A stretch of DNA of 64,000 nt from Neolewinella aurantiaca (GTDB lineage: Bacteria; Bacteroidota; Bacteroidia; Chitinophagales; Saprospiraceae): the NCBI RefSeq assembly GCF_008014675.1, contig NZ_VOXD01000002.1:222929-286928 (forward strand), written 5' to 3'. The notes below the pieces were generated by a model that saw nothing but the letters and a program-made list of their open reading frames with translations, ran no database searches and was not told the origin of the DNA. Below, in pieces: positions 1-7,009 of the stretch. The translations under genes and the position numbers were made by a program. How positions within the stretch are numbered: the first letter of the stretch is position 1; each line of letters starts with the position of its first letter.

Positions 1-591
1 AATCGGCCAGATGTCCTGCTGGACAACAGCGTCGTGTCAGTAGTACGCCAGCCACTTCCCGATAATTTCGATGCCCGGGCGTTTCAGCAGTACAACCACA
101 AGCCGGGCAGGGTAGTGCTGAACGGAGGAGCCGTTGCAATCATAGGCCATTTGGCGGGCACGCAGGTGCAATGGCTGCAATCCGAAGAGGCAGAGTTCCT
201 TAACCAGAGCCTTGTTGTCGTTCCCAAGGTTGGGCGTACACCAGAAGACCCCGAAGTACTCTCCAACCTGCTGGAGGCACTCGACGCCAAACTAGTCGAA
301 ACCGGTGATACGAACCAGTACGTTTTCCTCCGCTCAGCCGGTCTGAAGGAGGATATTGTTCTTTCCACCAGCTTGCAGGAAACCGGAATGACCCAAAACG
401 CAGCCCTCTACCAATTCGACACAGCCGGTGTTCATCTGATGAACAACACCGGTATACCGTTGCGAATGGATCAGGAGGTGATCGATTTTTACCTGCCGGC
501 GCTGGTCGAATTTTATGGCGAAGGGATTGATTCCGTCGACTTCTGGCTAGAGGTCCGGCCATACGTTGGAGTGCGGTTAGTGAGGAATTAA
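1..591 (+). CDS. Unknown protein, 3' part only
   Basis: The frame is open from the first base, so this is the last 196 codons of a gene that starts outside the window. A GTG at 34 could act as a start but nothing favours it. I do not recognise the family. The visible part is soluble-looking, with no membrane segment and no obvious catalytic motif. Residues 51-58 (AGTQVQWL) are encoded by a copy of the dispersed 20-bp motif described elsewhere. It is followed by a fold-back element and then folC on the same strand. Confidence 0.6.
   Translation, partial: NRPDVLLDNSVVSVVRQPLPDNFDARAFQQYNHKPGRVVLNGGAVAIIGHLAGTQVQWLQSEEAEFLNQSLVVVPKVGRTPEDPEVLSNLLEALDAKLVETGDTNQYVFLRSAGLKEDIVLSTSLQETGMTQNAALYQFDTAGVHLMNNTGIPLRMDQEVIDFYLPALVEFYGEGIDSVDFWLEVRPYVGVRLVRN
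153..172 (-). repeat. Dispersed motif copy inside CDS
   Basis: GGCGGGCACGCAGGTGCAAT, the reverse complement of the TTTGCACCTGCGNNCGCGCC consensus with one change in the outer half. It encodes A-G-T-Q-V-Q in the unknown partial gene. Confidence 0.6.
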
Positions 592-670
592 TAATGTTTA
601 AACTCGCAACGTCGCCCCGCCACTTAAAACTAAATCTTTACAACTCATTATCTGTTAATGCAGGTACAGA

Positions 671-770
671 CATTATTGGGCGCAAACCAGATTGTCGCGA
701 TTGCTCCTCCCAAGCGTAGCGACGTGGGGAGGTTGGGGGAGCGATAATCTGGTTTGCGCCCCGCATTATT
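671..770. mobile_element. Fold-back (MITE-like) element with 7-bp direct repeats
   Basis: An 85-bp palindromic element (678-762) has outer arms GGGCGCAAACCAGATT and AATCTGGTTTGCGCCC as perfect inverted repeats. The centre carries CCTCCC, GCGTAGCG and GGGGAGGTTGGGG. It is bracketed by the direct repeat CATTATT (671-677 and 764-770), as expected for a target-site duplication. It holds no coding sequence and fills the gap before folC. The centre resembles that of the element at 11402-11597. Confidence 0.6.
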
Positions 771-817
771 ATGCCTGATAACTTTACAAAGCGCTAAATC
801 AAGCAAGCCTTCCGGAC

Positions 818-2122
818 ATGACCTACGAACAAACACTGGACTATCTTTTTACCCAACTCCCCATGTACCAGCGAGCGGGAGCAACGGCGATGAAAAAAGA
901 CCTGACCAATATCCGGGCTCTTTTGGAATGGCTCGGCAATCCTCACGAACAGCTCAAGTGTGTCCATGTAGCGGGTACGAATGGCAAAGGAACCACCTGC
1001 CACTTACTCGCAGCTGCGCTGCAGGCCCACGGCCAGACCGTCGGAATGTACACCAGCCCGCACTACAAAGACTTCCGTGAACGGATCAAGATCAACGCCG
1101 AGTTCATCTCCGAAGAAGCCGTAACCGACTTCGTAGAGCGCCTCCGGGCATCGGACCTCAGCATCGAGCCGAGCTTTTTCGAGATCACCGTGGCAATGGC
1201 CTTCGATTATTTCGCGAAGCAGCAACCGGATTGGTGCATTATCGAAGTGGGGCTGGGCGGCCGGCTTGATAGCACCAACGTCATCACTCCGGTTCTTTCC
1301 GTGATCACCAACATCGGCTTCGATCACACCCAGTTCCTGGGGGAGACATTGCCCGAAATCGCGGGCGAGAAAGGTGGTATCATCAAACCCGGAGTCCCGG
1401 TGGTTATCGGCGAAACCCAGGATGAAACCACACCCGTATTCAAGGAACTCGCGCGGACCAACCGGAGCCAGATAATCTTTGCCGATCAGGCCTACGATGT
1501 TTACCTCGTAGGGATGCGCGGGATGGACAACCTCAAGTACTTCTCCATCGGGCTGCCCGGCGCCGAGGCCGGCCTGATTATTGGTACCGACCTCGACGGG
1601 CCTCACCTGAGCAAAAATATGCTCACGGCCTACGCCGCGTTGTTGCTTCTTCACGGTAATGGGTTTGAGGTAAGCGGAAAATCAGTACAGTTTGGCTGGA
1701 AACAGGTAGCCGAACTCACTTATTACGTCGGTCGCTGGCAAATACTTCAGCAGCGAACCCCCTTTTGTATTGCGGACAGTGCCCATAATACCGAGGGGCT
1801 GGTTCCGGTAATAAAGCGTCTGGTCGCACTGGAGAAGCCGCTGCATATTGTCCTCGGCGTTGTGAACGACAAAGACCTGACCAAGGCCCTGCCACTCTTT
1901 CCTCAGGACGCAACCTACTACTTCGTAAAGGCCGATATCCCGCGCGGGCTACCTGCAGAAAAACTGCGGGCTACAGCTGCCGAATACGGACTGAAGGGCA
2001 GTACTTATTCCTCCGTTGCCGAAGGCTACGGGCAAGCAAAGCTGAAGGCGCGTTCGGACAAAGATTCAGAGGGGGTGGTGTTTGTAGGTGGCAGCATCTT
2101 CACGGTAGCGGAAGTGCTGTGA
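818..2122 (+). CDS. folC: Bifunctional folylpolyglutamate / dihydrofolate synthase
   Basis: Adds glutamate to dihydropteroate and to reduced folates, an ATP-dependent Mur-ligase-type reaction in cytosolic folate metabolism. The 434-aa product has the family P-loop VAGTNGKGTT at residues 51-60 and the following TSPHYKDFRERI segment. A GLGGRLDSTNV motif follows near residue 145, with the C-terminal domain motif DSAHN. Length is normal for FolC. The ATG at 818 lies about 50 bp after the fold-back element. It converges on fabH, with a shared terminator between them. Confidence 0.95.
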   Translation: MTYEQTLDYLFTQLPMYQRAGATAMKKDLTNIRALLEWLGNPHEQLKCVHVAGTNGKGTTCHLLAAALQAHGQTVGMYTSPHYKDFRERIKINAEFISEEAVTDFVERLRASDLSIEPSFFEITVAMAFDYFAKQQPDWCIIEVGLGGRLDSTNVITPVLSVITNIGFDHTQFLGETLPEIAGEKGGIIKPGVPVVIGETQDETTPVFKELARTNRSQIIFADQAYDVYLVGMRGMDNLKYFSIGLPGAEAGLIIGTDLDGPHLSKNMLTAYAALLLLHGNGFEVSGKSVQFGWKQVAELTYYVGRWQILQQRTPFCIADSAHNTEGLVPVIKRLVALEKPLHIVLGVVNDKDLTKALPLFPQDATYYFVKADIPRGLPAEKLRATAAEYGLKGSTYSSVAEGYGQAKLKARSDKDSEGVVFVGGSIFTVAEVL

Positions 2123-2141
2123 TGTTACATCCCACAAAATA

Positions 2142-2180
2142 AAAAGCGGAACCACCAGCTCTGCCGGTAGTTCCGCTTCC
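2142..2180. terminator. Bidirectional terminator between folC and fabH
   Basis: Perfect 9-bp stem AAGCGGAAC (2144-2152) / GTTCCGCTT (2170-2178), with A-rich sequence on the left and weaker pairing inside the loop. It lies between two convergent genes and can serve both. Confidence 0.7.
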
Positions 2181-2228
2181 ACGATAAGTTTCCGAAATGC
2201 GGTAACTAAATCGCTTATCGCATATCGA

Positions 2229-3320
2229 TCAGTCTCGTCCCCATTTCAGCACAACAGCTCCCCAGGTGAATCCGGCGCCGAAGGCGGCGAGGACGACGTT
2301 GTCGCCCTTTTTGATCTTTCCTTCGTCCCGTGCTTCGCTGAGCGCGATCGGGATGGAAGCTGCAGTAGTGTTACCGTAGCGCATGATGTTGTTGTACACC
2401 TGGTCGTCTTTAAGCCCCATAGTGTTGGCCACGAACTGGTTGATGCGCAGGTTAGCCTGGTGAGGGATCAGCATGTCGAGATCACTGACCTCCATACCGG
2501 CTTTGGTGAGTGTTTCCATGATCACCTCGGGGAACTTCCGCACGGCCATCTTGAATACCGCTTGTCCTTCCATGTACGGGAAGATACGGTTGTTGTCGAT
2601 CATGTTCTGGTTGAAGAAGTAACCGCCGTAACCCTCATCGTTGAGCTTCTCGGAGTAGTCTACGTCGAAACCTTCGATGGCGTATTTCTCCAGGAAATAA
2701 CCGCCGTGGGCACCGGGGTACATGTAGCTCAGTTTCTCGGCGTAAGTACCGTCTGAGTGCATGCTGGTCGCCTGAACGGCTACCGATTCGTCCTCGGTTG
2801 CTTCAACGATCACAGCACCTGCGCCATCGCCAAAGATGACGGAAACGTTGCGGCCACGGGTGGTGAAATCCAGTCCGACGGAGTGAACCTCTGCACCAAC
2901 AAGAAGTACTTTCTTCGCCATGCCGCATTTGATGTAAGCATCGGCGGTAGTAAGACCGTAAATGAAGCCCGAACACTGGGCACGGATGTCGAGTGCCGCA
3001 ATTTCTGTCTTGGCGATACCAAGCTCACGCTGCAGCAGTACGCCTGCTCCCGGGAAGTAGTAATCGGGACTTAGCGTAGCGAAGATGATCAGGTCGATGT
3101 CTTCCTTGTTGATGCCAGCGTCGGCAATTGCCTTAAGGCTGGCCTCGAGAGCGAGGGTGGAAGTGGTCTCTTTCCCCTTAGTAATGTAACGACGTTCTTC
3201 GATTCCGGTCCGCTCACGGATCCATTCATCGCTTGTTTCCATTACCTTGGTCAGGTCTTGGTTGGTCACCACGTTTTTAGGTACGTAATGGCCAATTCCC
3301 GTAATTGTACTGTATGGCAT
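2229..3320 (-). CDS. fabH: Beta-ketoacyl-ACP synthase III
   Basis: Condenses an acyl-CoA starter with malonyl-ACP to begin type II fatty acid synthesis. The catalytic triad is visible: Cys116 in AQCSGF, His287 in IPHQANLR and Asn317 in YGNTTAAS. At 363 aa it is about 40 residues longer than typical FabH. The extra length is in a Tyr/Gly-rich insertion around residues 200-245 (YMYPGAHGGYF onward). That insertion might reflect a non-acetyl starter or another KAS III role; this is inference. The ATG at 3320 is followed by a conserved N-terminus. Confidence 0.93.
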   Translation of the reverse strand: MPYSTITGIGHYVPKNVVTNQDLTKVMETSDEWIRERTGIEERRYITKGKETTSTLALEASLKAIADAGINKEDIDLIIFATLSPDYYFPGAGVLLQRELGIAKTEIAALDIRAQCSGFIYGLTTADAYIKCGMAKKVLLVGAEVHSVGLDFTTRGRNVSVIFGDGAGAVIVEATEDESVAVQATSMHSDGTYAEKLSYMYPGAHGGYFLEKYAIEGFDVDYSEKLNDEGYGGYFFNQNMIDNNRIFPYMEGQAVFKMAVRKFPEVIMETLTKAGMEVSDLDMLIPHQANLRINQFVANTMGLKDDQVYNNIMRYGNTTAASIPIALSEARDEGKIKKGDNVVLAAFGAGFTWGAVVLKWGRD

Positions 3321-3450
3321 AATCTGGCTTTAAACAGTTAAGTGGCCGCTAAGGTAGGACTTTTGAATAGGGTGACAAGAGTTTATCTTAAATGAGGGCG
3401 AATTTTCGCTGTTTATATCTCGCATTTTGGGAGCTGTACACTCTTTTTCG

Positions 3451-3470
3451 GGCGCGACCGCAGGTGCAAA
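3451..3470 (-). repeat. Dispersed motif copy, intergenic
   Basis: GGCGCGACCGCAGGTGCAAA, a perfect reverse-orientation match to the consensus. It lies in the gap between the divergent fabH and glycosyltransferase genes. No inverted partner was found nearby. Confidence 0.75.
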
Positions 3471-3595
3471 GCTCGTTTTGGTGGCAGGGCAGGGGACGGG
3501 GCGGTGGCCTGCCGGATGACGGCTGGAATGTCCCCATATCAACACCTTATTTTTACAGTTGTACAGTATTCCGGCACAACTAATATTCTATTTCC

Positions 3596-3603
3596 TACCT
3601 TCG
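3596..3603 (+). promoter_or_regulatory. -7 promoter box of glycosyltransferase gene
   Basis: TACCTTCG matches the Bacteroidota -7 element. The ATG at 3636 would then have a leader of roughly 25 nt. An in-frame GTG at 3609 is too close to the expected transcription start to be preferred. Confidence 0.5.
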
Positions 3604-3635
3604 CCTTCGTGAAATTTGGAACAAAACCGCTGGAT

Positions 3636-4697
3636 ATGGTCATCATTGGGCGCTCGATCCTTTCTTCCGTTGGCAACCCAACGGCGGAACTGTATCGTGG
3701 GCTGATCAATGAGTTGGCCCAGCGCGGCCACCGTACCACTTTTCTGGAGTTTCATGAACCCGGCAAGAAGTATGTCCGGGATATGCTGAAATCACCCTAC
3801 TGCGAAGTATGGACTTACGCATCCACCGATCAGCTCGTTGCCGAATACGGCTATGCGATTCAGAGCGCTGATGTAGTGCTGATGGGAAGCATGGTGAACG
3901 ATACCAACAGGATTGCCGAATGGATCGCCGAGGAAGCCCGCGGCGTTACCGTCTACTACGATACCAACCTGAGCGCCACCATCGATCACCTGCAGTGCCG
4001 GCAGGATAATTCTGCCTTCTGCCTCTCAGCCGATAATCTCCGGCATTTTAACCTCTTCCTGTCTACCACCGGTGGGCCGTTTCTGGAGAACCTGGCCAAA
4101 ACGTACGAAATCAGCAACGCGCGCGCCCTTTACGAAAGCGTTGATCCGTACAGCTTCTACCGTACGGATACCGACAAGCACTACGATTTGGGCTTTATCG
4201 GTAATTTTAAAAACGACCGCGAAGAGTTACTCAACTCGATGCTATTGGGGCCCGCCCGCTATACGCCTAACCGCAAGTTTTCTCTGGCCGGCAGCGGATA
4301 CAACAGGGTCGACTGGCCACGAAACCTCACTTACCTGGAGTACCTGCCCGAGACGAACCTCGTAGATTTTTATAACCGTCAGCATTGCTCTCTTGTACTT
4401 AGTCGAGCGGACCGCAAGCGGATGGGCTATACTCCTACGCGTCGCTTGCTTGCCGCAGCAGCCTGCGGCGTTCCGGTCCTGACCGACAACTGGGATGGCA
4501 TTGACTTTTTCTTCGAGCCGCACCGCGAGGTGTTCTGCGTCAACGATGAGCAGGATGTTTTAGCTGTACTTTACGGTAAAGAGGAGGGCCTGCGCCAAAA
4601 GATTGGCCACGACGCCCGTAAACGTATTCTGGAGCAGCATACCACCGGACATCGGGCAGAACAGTTGCTAAGTTACCTCGCGGAAATCACCGATTAA
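3636..4697 (+). CDS. CgeB-like glycosyltransferase family protein
   Basis: A GT-B-type protein of about 353 aa. The N-terminal half begins MVIIGRSILSS. The C-terminal half has the nucleotide-sugar site region with YTPTRRLLAAAACGVPVLT and a downstream acidic stretch EPHREVF. These are features of the CgeB / glycosyltransferase group 1 type, with a Glu-containing loop. No signal peptide, so cytosolic. The acceptor is unknown. The reading frame extends upstream to GTG 3504, but the promoter box at 3596 argues for ATG 3636. Monocistronic; converges on the exbD operon. Confidence 0.75.
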   Translation: MVIIGRSILSSVGNPTAELYRGLINELAQRGHRTTFLEFHEPGKKYVRDMLKSPYCEVWTYASTDQLVAEYGYAIQSADVVLMGSMVNDTNRIAEWIAEEARGVTVYYDTNLSATIDHLQCRQDNSAFCLSADNLRHFNLFLSTTGGPFLENLAKTYEISNARALYESVDPYSFYRTDTDKHYDLGFIGNFKNDREELLNSMLLGPARYTPNRKFSLAGSGYNRVDWPRNLTYLEYLPETNLVDFYNRQHCSLVLSRADRKRMGYTPTRRLLAAAACGVPVLTDNWDGIDFFFEPHREVFCVNDEQDVLAVLYGKEEGLRQKIGHDARKRILEQHTTGHRAEQLLSYLAEITD

Positions 4698-4713
4698 AAA
4701 CAGAGGAAAAGAT

Positions 4714-4731
4714 ACCGCTGATATCAGCGGT
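4714..4731. terminator. Palindrome between convergent genes
   Basis: ACCGCTGATATCAGCGGT is a perfect 18-bp palindrome just after the glycosyltransferase stop and 22 bp before the exbD stop. It may be a weak bidirectional terminator; no clear U-tract follows. Confidence 0.4.
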
Positions 4732-4752
4732 CAGCAGAGAGGGCCGGAAGCA

Positions 4753-5148
4753 TTAGTCTTCCTCGGCCGCCAATACTCCATTGATTCCCAGACGCATCGC
4801 CATATCCATTACTGTTACAACGCCTTCAACGGGGGCTTCCTTATCGGGAGATATGAACATGGAGTAATTCCCTCCGGCTTTACCGGATAGGGTACTTTCA
4901 AGTTCTGTTACGGAAATCCGCTTCCGGTTGAAGAAGAAATTCCCGTTTTGGTCGATGCGGACGTCATCCAGCTTTTGGTTGGAGGAGGTTGTCGGGGAGT
5001 CAGAACGCCCGGGCAACTTCAGGTTCAGGGCATTAGGGGATACTACCGACGAAGTCAGCATAAAGAAAATGAGCAACAGAAAGATAATGTCCGTCAGCGA
5101 GGACATATTGAATTCTGCGGTTACTTTGGAGCGTTTCTTCAGAGCCAT
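4753..5148 (-). CDS. exbD: ExbD/TolR-family biopolymer transport protein (copy 1)
   Basis: Partner of an ExbB/TolQ proton channel that energises TonB-dependent or Tol-type transport. It is 131 aa with a cytoplasmic basic N-terminus, one membrane segment at about residues 17-36 holding the key Asp of the family (SLTDIIFLLLIFF), and a periplasmic domain. The first 33 residues are identical to those of the next exbD gene, while the periplasmic domains differ. It is the distal gene of a three-gene minus-strand operon, exbB-exbD2-exbD1, with repeats in both spacers. Confidence 0.9.
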   Translation of the reverse strand: MALKKRSKVTAEFNMSSLTDIIFLLLIFFMLTSSVVSPNALNLKLPGRSDSPTTSSNQKLDDVRIDQNGNFFFNRKRISVTELESTLSGKAGGNYSMFISPDKEAPVEGVVTVMDMAMRLGINGVLAAEED

Positions 5149-5159
5149 TGGTAGTTGGT

Positions 5160-5304
5160 ATTATAGTGGGTAGTGGGTAGCGCTACCGCAGTTTGTTGGC
5201 GTTGGGATATTCTTTACAGGGTTTAGCGTGGCGGTTGTATTAGCTGAGGTTCATCCTCTGGCTGCCTGCAACGTGCGGTAACACTATCCACTACTTACTC
5301 CCCA
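5160..5304. repeat. TGCGG-AG-CACTACC family repeats between the exbD genes
   Basis: The spacer holds two copies of the repeat family also found at 12988-13368 and 43081-43128. One is in inverted orientation near 5160-5190 (GTAGTGGGTAGCGCTACCGCA). One is direct at 5262-5304 (AACGTGCGGTAACACTATCCACTAC) and runs to within a few bases of the exbD2 stop codon. Confidence 0.6.
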
Positions 5305-5703
5305 TTATCCCCTCGGTTGGGTTGCAATAATCGCCCGTGCTTTTTGGCTGGCCGCCAGCTTCATCAAAGGGCTGATGCGGCTGAAGGGCACGCCCGTTTC
5401 GGCAACAATGGTTACGGTTGCATCTTCTACGTTGCCCGCCTGGCCAAGCGCATCTGTTACGGCCTGATTGATGGCGGAACCTCGTACCTCGACGTTATTT
5501 ACCGAAGTAGTGCCGTCTTTTTCCAGCTGAACTACAATGTTTGTGGGCGCAACGGTCTGGCTGTCCGAAATAGGCAGGTCAAAAGGTTTGATCTGCACGA
5601 TGTTGGACGTCAGCATAAAGAAAATGAGCAACAGAAAGATGATGTCCGTCAGAGAGGACATGTTGAATTCTGCGGTTACTTTAGAGCGTTTCTTCAGAGC
5701 CAT
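5305..5703 (-). CDS. exbD: ExbD/TolR-family biopolymer transport protein (copy 2)
   Basis: A second ExbD-type subunit of 132 aa: basic N-terminus, one membrane helix with the conserved Asp in SLTDIIFLLLIFF, and a periplasmic domain ending QKARAIIATQPRG. Nearly the whole first 100 nt matches copy 1 at DNA level, whereas the remainder is divergent. Two ExbD subunits behind one ExbB are common in Bacteroidota. It is probably co-transcribed with the ExbB gene upstream. Confidence 0.9.
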   Translation of the reverse strand: MALKKRSKVTAEFNMSSLTDIIFLLLIFFMLTSNIVQIKPFDLPISDSQTVAPTNIVVQLEKDGTTSVNNVEVRGSAINQAVTDALGQAGNVEDATVTIVAETGVPFSRISPLMKLAASQKARAIIATQPRG

Positions 5704-5870
5704 AATGTAGTAGGTAGTAGGTAGTGGACAGTGCTACCGCATTTTGGAGTTGTGGGAGAGTGGTGGATACTGGAGTATTGAGAGAAGAATTCAGAGAGGT
5801 AAGTTGTAGTGCAGAAGCTACGCTGTAGCGTGCACTTCGGGAAATACCTTCTGTATCTACTTACCATCCA
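5704..5870. repeat. Repeats between exbB and exbD2
   Basis: Next to the exbD2 start lies GTAGTAGGTAGTGGACAGTGCTACCGCA (read in two parts, 5707-5735), an inverted member of the CACTACC family. Another partial unit, CTACTTACCATCCACTA (5856-5872), abuts the exbB stop. No coding sequence in this spacer. Confidence 0.5.
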
Positions 5871-6575
5871 CTATCCCGGTTCCTGCAGCAGGTCCATGAA
5901 CTCAGTAGTCGTCCGTTCGATCTTGTAAACAACGCGGTCTACGGAGGCAACAAGCAGGTTGTAACCAACGAAGGCCAGGATACCGATAAAGAGACCTGCA
6001 GCCGTTGTCAGGAGGGCAGAGTAGATGCCACCAGCGAGAACGTCGGGAGTGATGTTATCGGCAGTAGACATTTCGTAGAAGGCGGAGATCATACCCGTTA
6101 CGGTACCAAAGAAGCCAATCATGGGCGCCGCACCAGCGATACTGGCCAGCGTGCTGAGGCCTTTTTCGAGGCGGAAGATTTCCAGGTTGCCGACGTTCTC
6201 AACGGCAGCGTCGATGTCGCGCAGCGGGCGACCGATGCGTTGGAGGCCTTTATCGACCATGCGGGCAACGGGGCTGTCGGTTGTGGTGCAGAGGGCGCGG
6301 GCGTTGGCCATATTGCCGGAGGAGATTTCCATGCGGATGCGGTCCATGAAGCCCTGATCTTCCCGGCCGGCGGCTTTGATGGTGGTGTAGCGCTCTACAA
6401 AAATATAGAGGCCGACAATGAAGAGAACCAGCAAAATCAAAACAATAGCAATGGACAGGTAGCCGGAATCCATCAATACACTCAGGAGATTGTCGCTCTC
6501 AACAACGGGTTCCGTTTGGTCCATCTCTAGTTCGGGAGTCTGGAAGAGGAAGAAATTCAAAAAGGTCAGTAACAT
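5871..6575 (-). CDS. exbB: MotA/TolQ/ExbB proton channel family protein
   Basis: Inner-membrane proton channel that drives the two ExbD subunits encoded just downstream. It is 234 aa with three predicted membrane segments: one after the acidic N-terminus, at about residues 40-60, and two in the C-terminal half. The family core AGAAPMIGFFGTVTGMISAF precedes the second segment. The frame continues upstream to a TTG at 6608, but the ATG at 6575 is chosen because it begins with a hydrophobic N-terminus. Confidence 0.9.
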   Translation of the reverse strand: MLLTFLNFFLFQTPELEMDQTEPVVESDNLLSVLMDSGYLSIAIVLILLVLFIVGLYIFVERYTTIKAAGREDQGFMDRIRMEISSGNMANARALCTTTDSPVARMVDKGLQRIGRPLRDIDAAVENVGNLEIFRLEKGLSTLASIAGAAPMIGFFGTVTGMISAFYEMSTADNITPDVLAGGIYSALLTTAAGLFIGILAFVGYNLLVASVDRVVYKIERTTTEFMDLLQEPG

Positions 6576-7009
6576 TTGGGCGTATTTAGCGATTGCAAAA
6601 CGCGACAACCCCGCTTTTCGTATGTGCGAAGGCGAAGAGGCGTGTAATCAGGTGGGCTAAGGTAGGGATTGAGGTGGTTTTACGCTCCGGTTTTTACCGG
6701 AGGCCCGGGATTTTTTCCGGAGGGCAAACAATCATGAACCCAATTTGCGGGTGCTTTATGGCTGATTATGCCTCTGGTGCCTCCCCGGTCAGGTTTTTAT
6801 ATCCGGTACGAGCTGGCACCTGAACGGGTGGATAATCAGATATTGCAGACCGTTTCCTAAACGGAACAGACCACTAAACGGATTAACGTTGCTTCTTCGT
6901 GGCAACTAAGGGGAGATGCCGTAAATTTACAATTACAGCTCATGATAAAAACCAGGGGGACGAAGGGCAGCTATAGTGAGCTGTTTCTCTGTCCCTACAG
7001 AACAACACG
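6576..7009. other. 434-bp divergent intergenic region with a nested inverted repeat
   Basis: No coding sequence. It contains a small hairpin CTCCGGTTTTTACCGGAG (6683-6700). It also has a larger nested structure, 6762-6839, formed by CTGATTAT/ATAATCAG, GGTGCC/GGCACC and CCGG/CCGG pairs. The region separates the exbB operon (minus) from the M4 peptidase gene (plus). No clear -7 box was identified for the peptidase. Confidence 0.45.
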
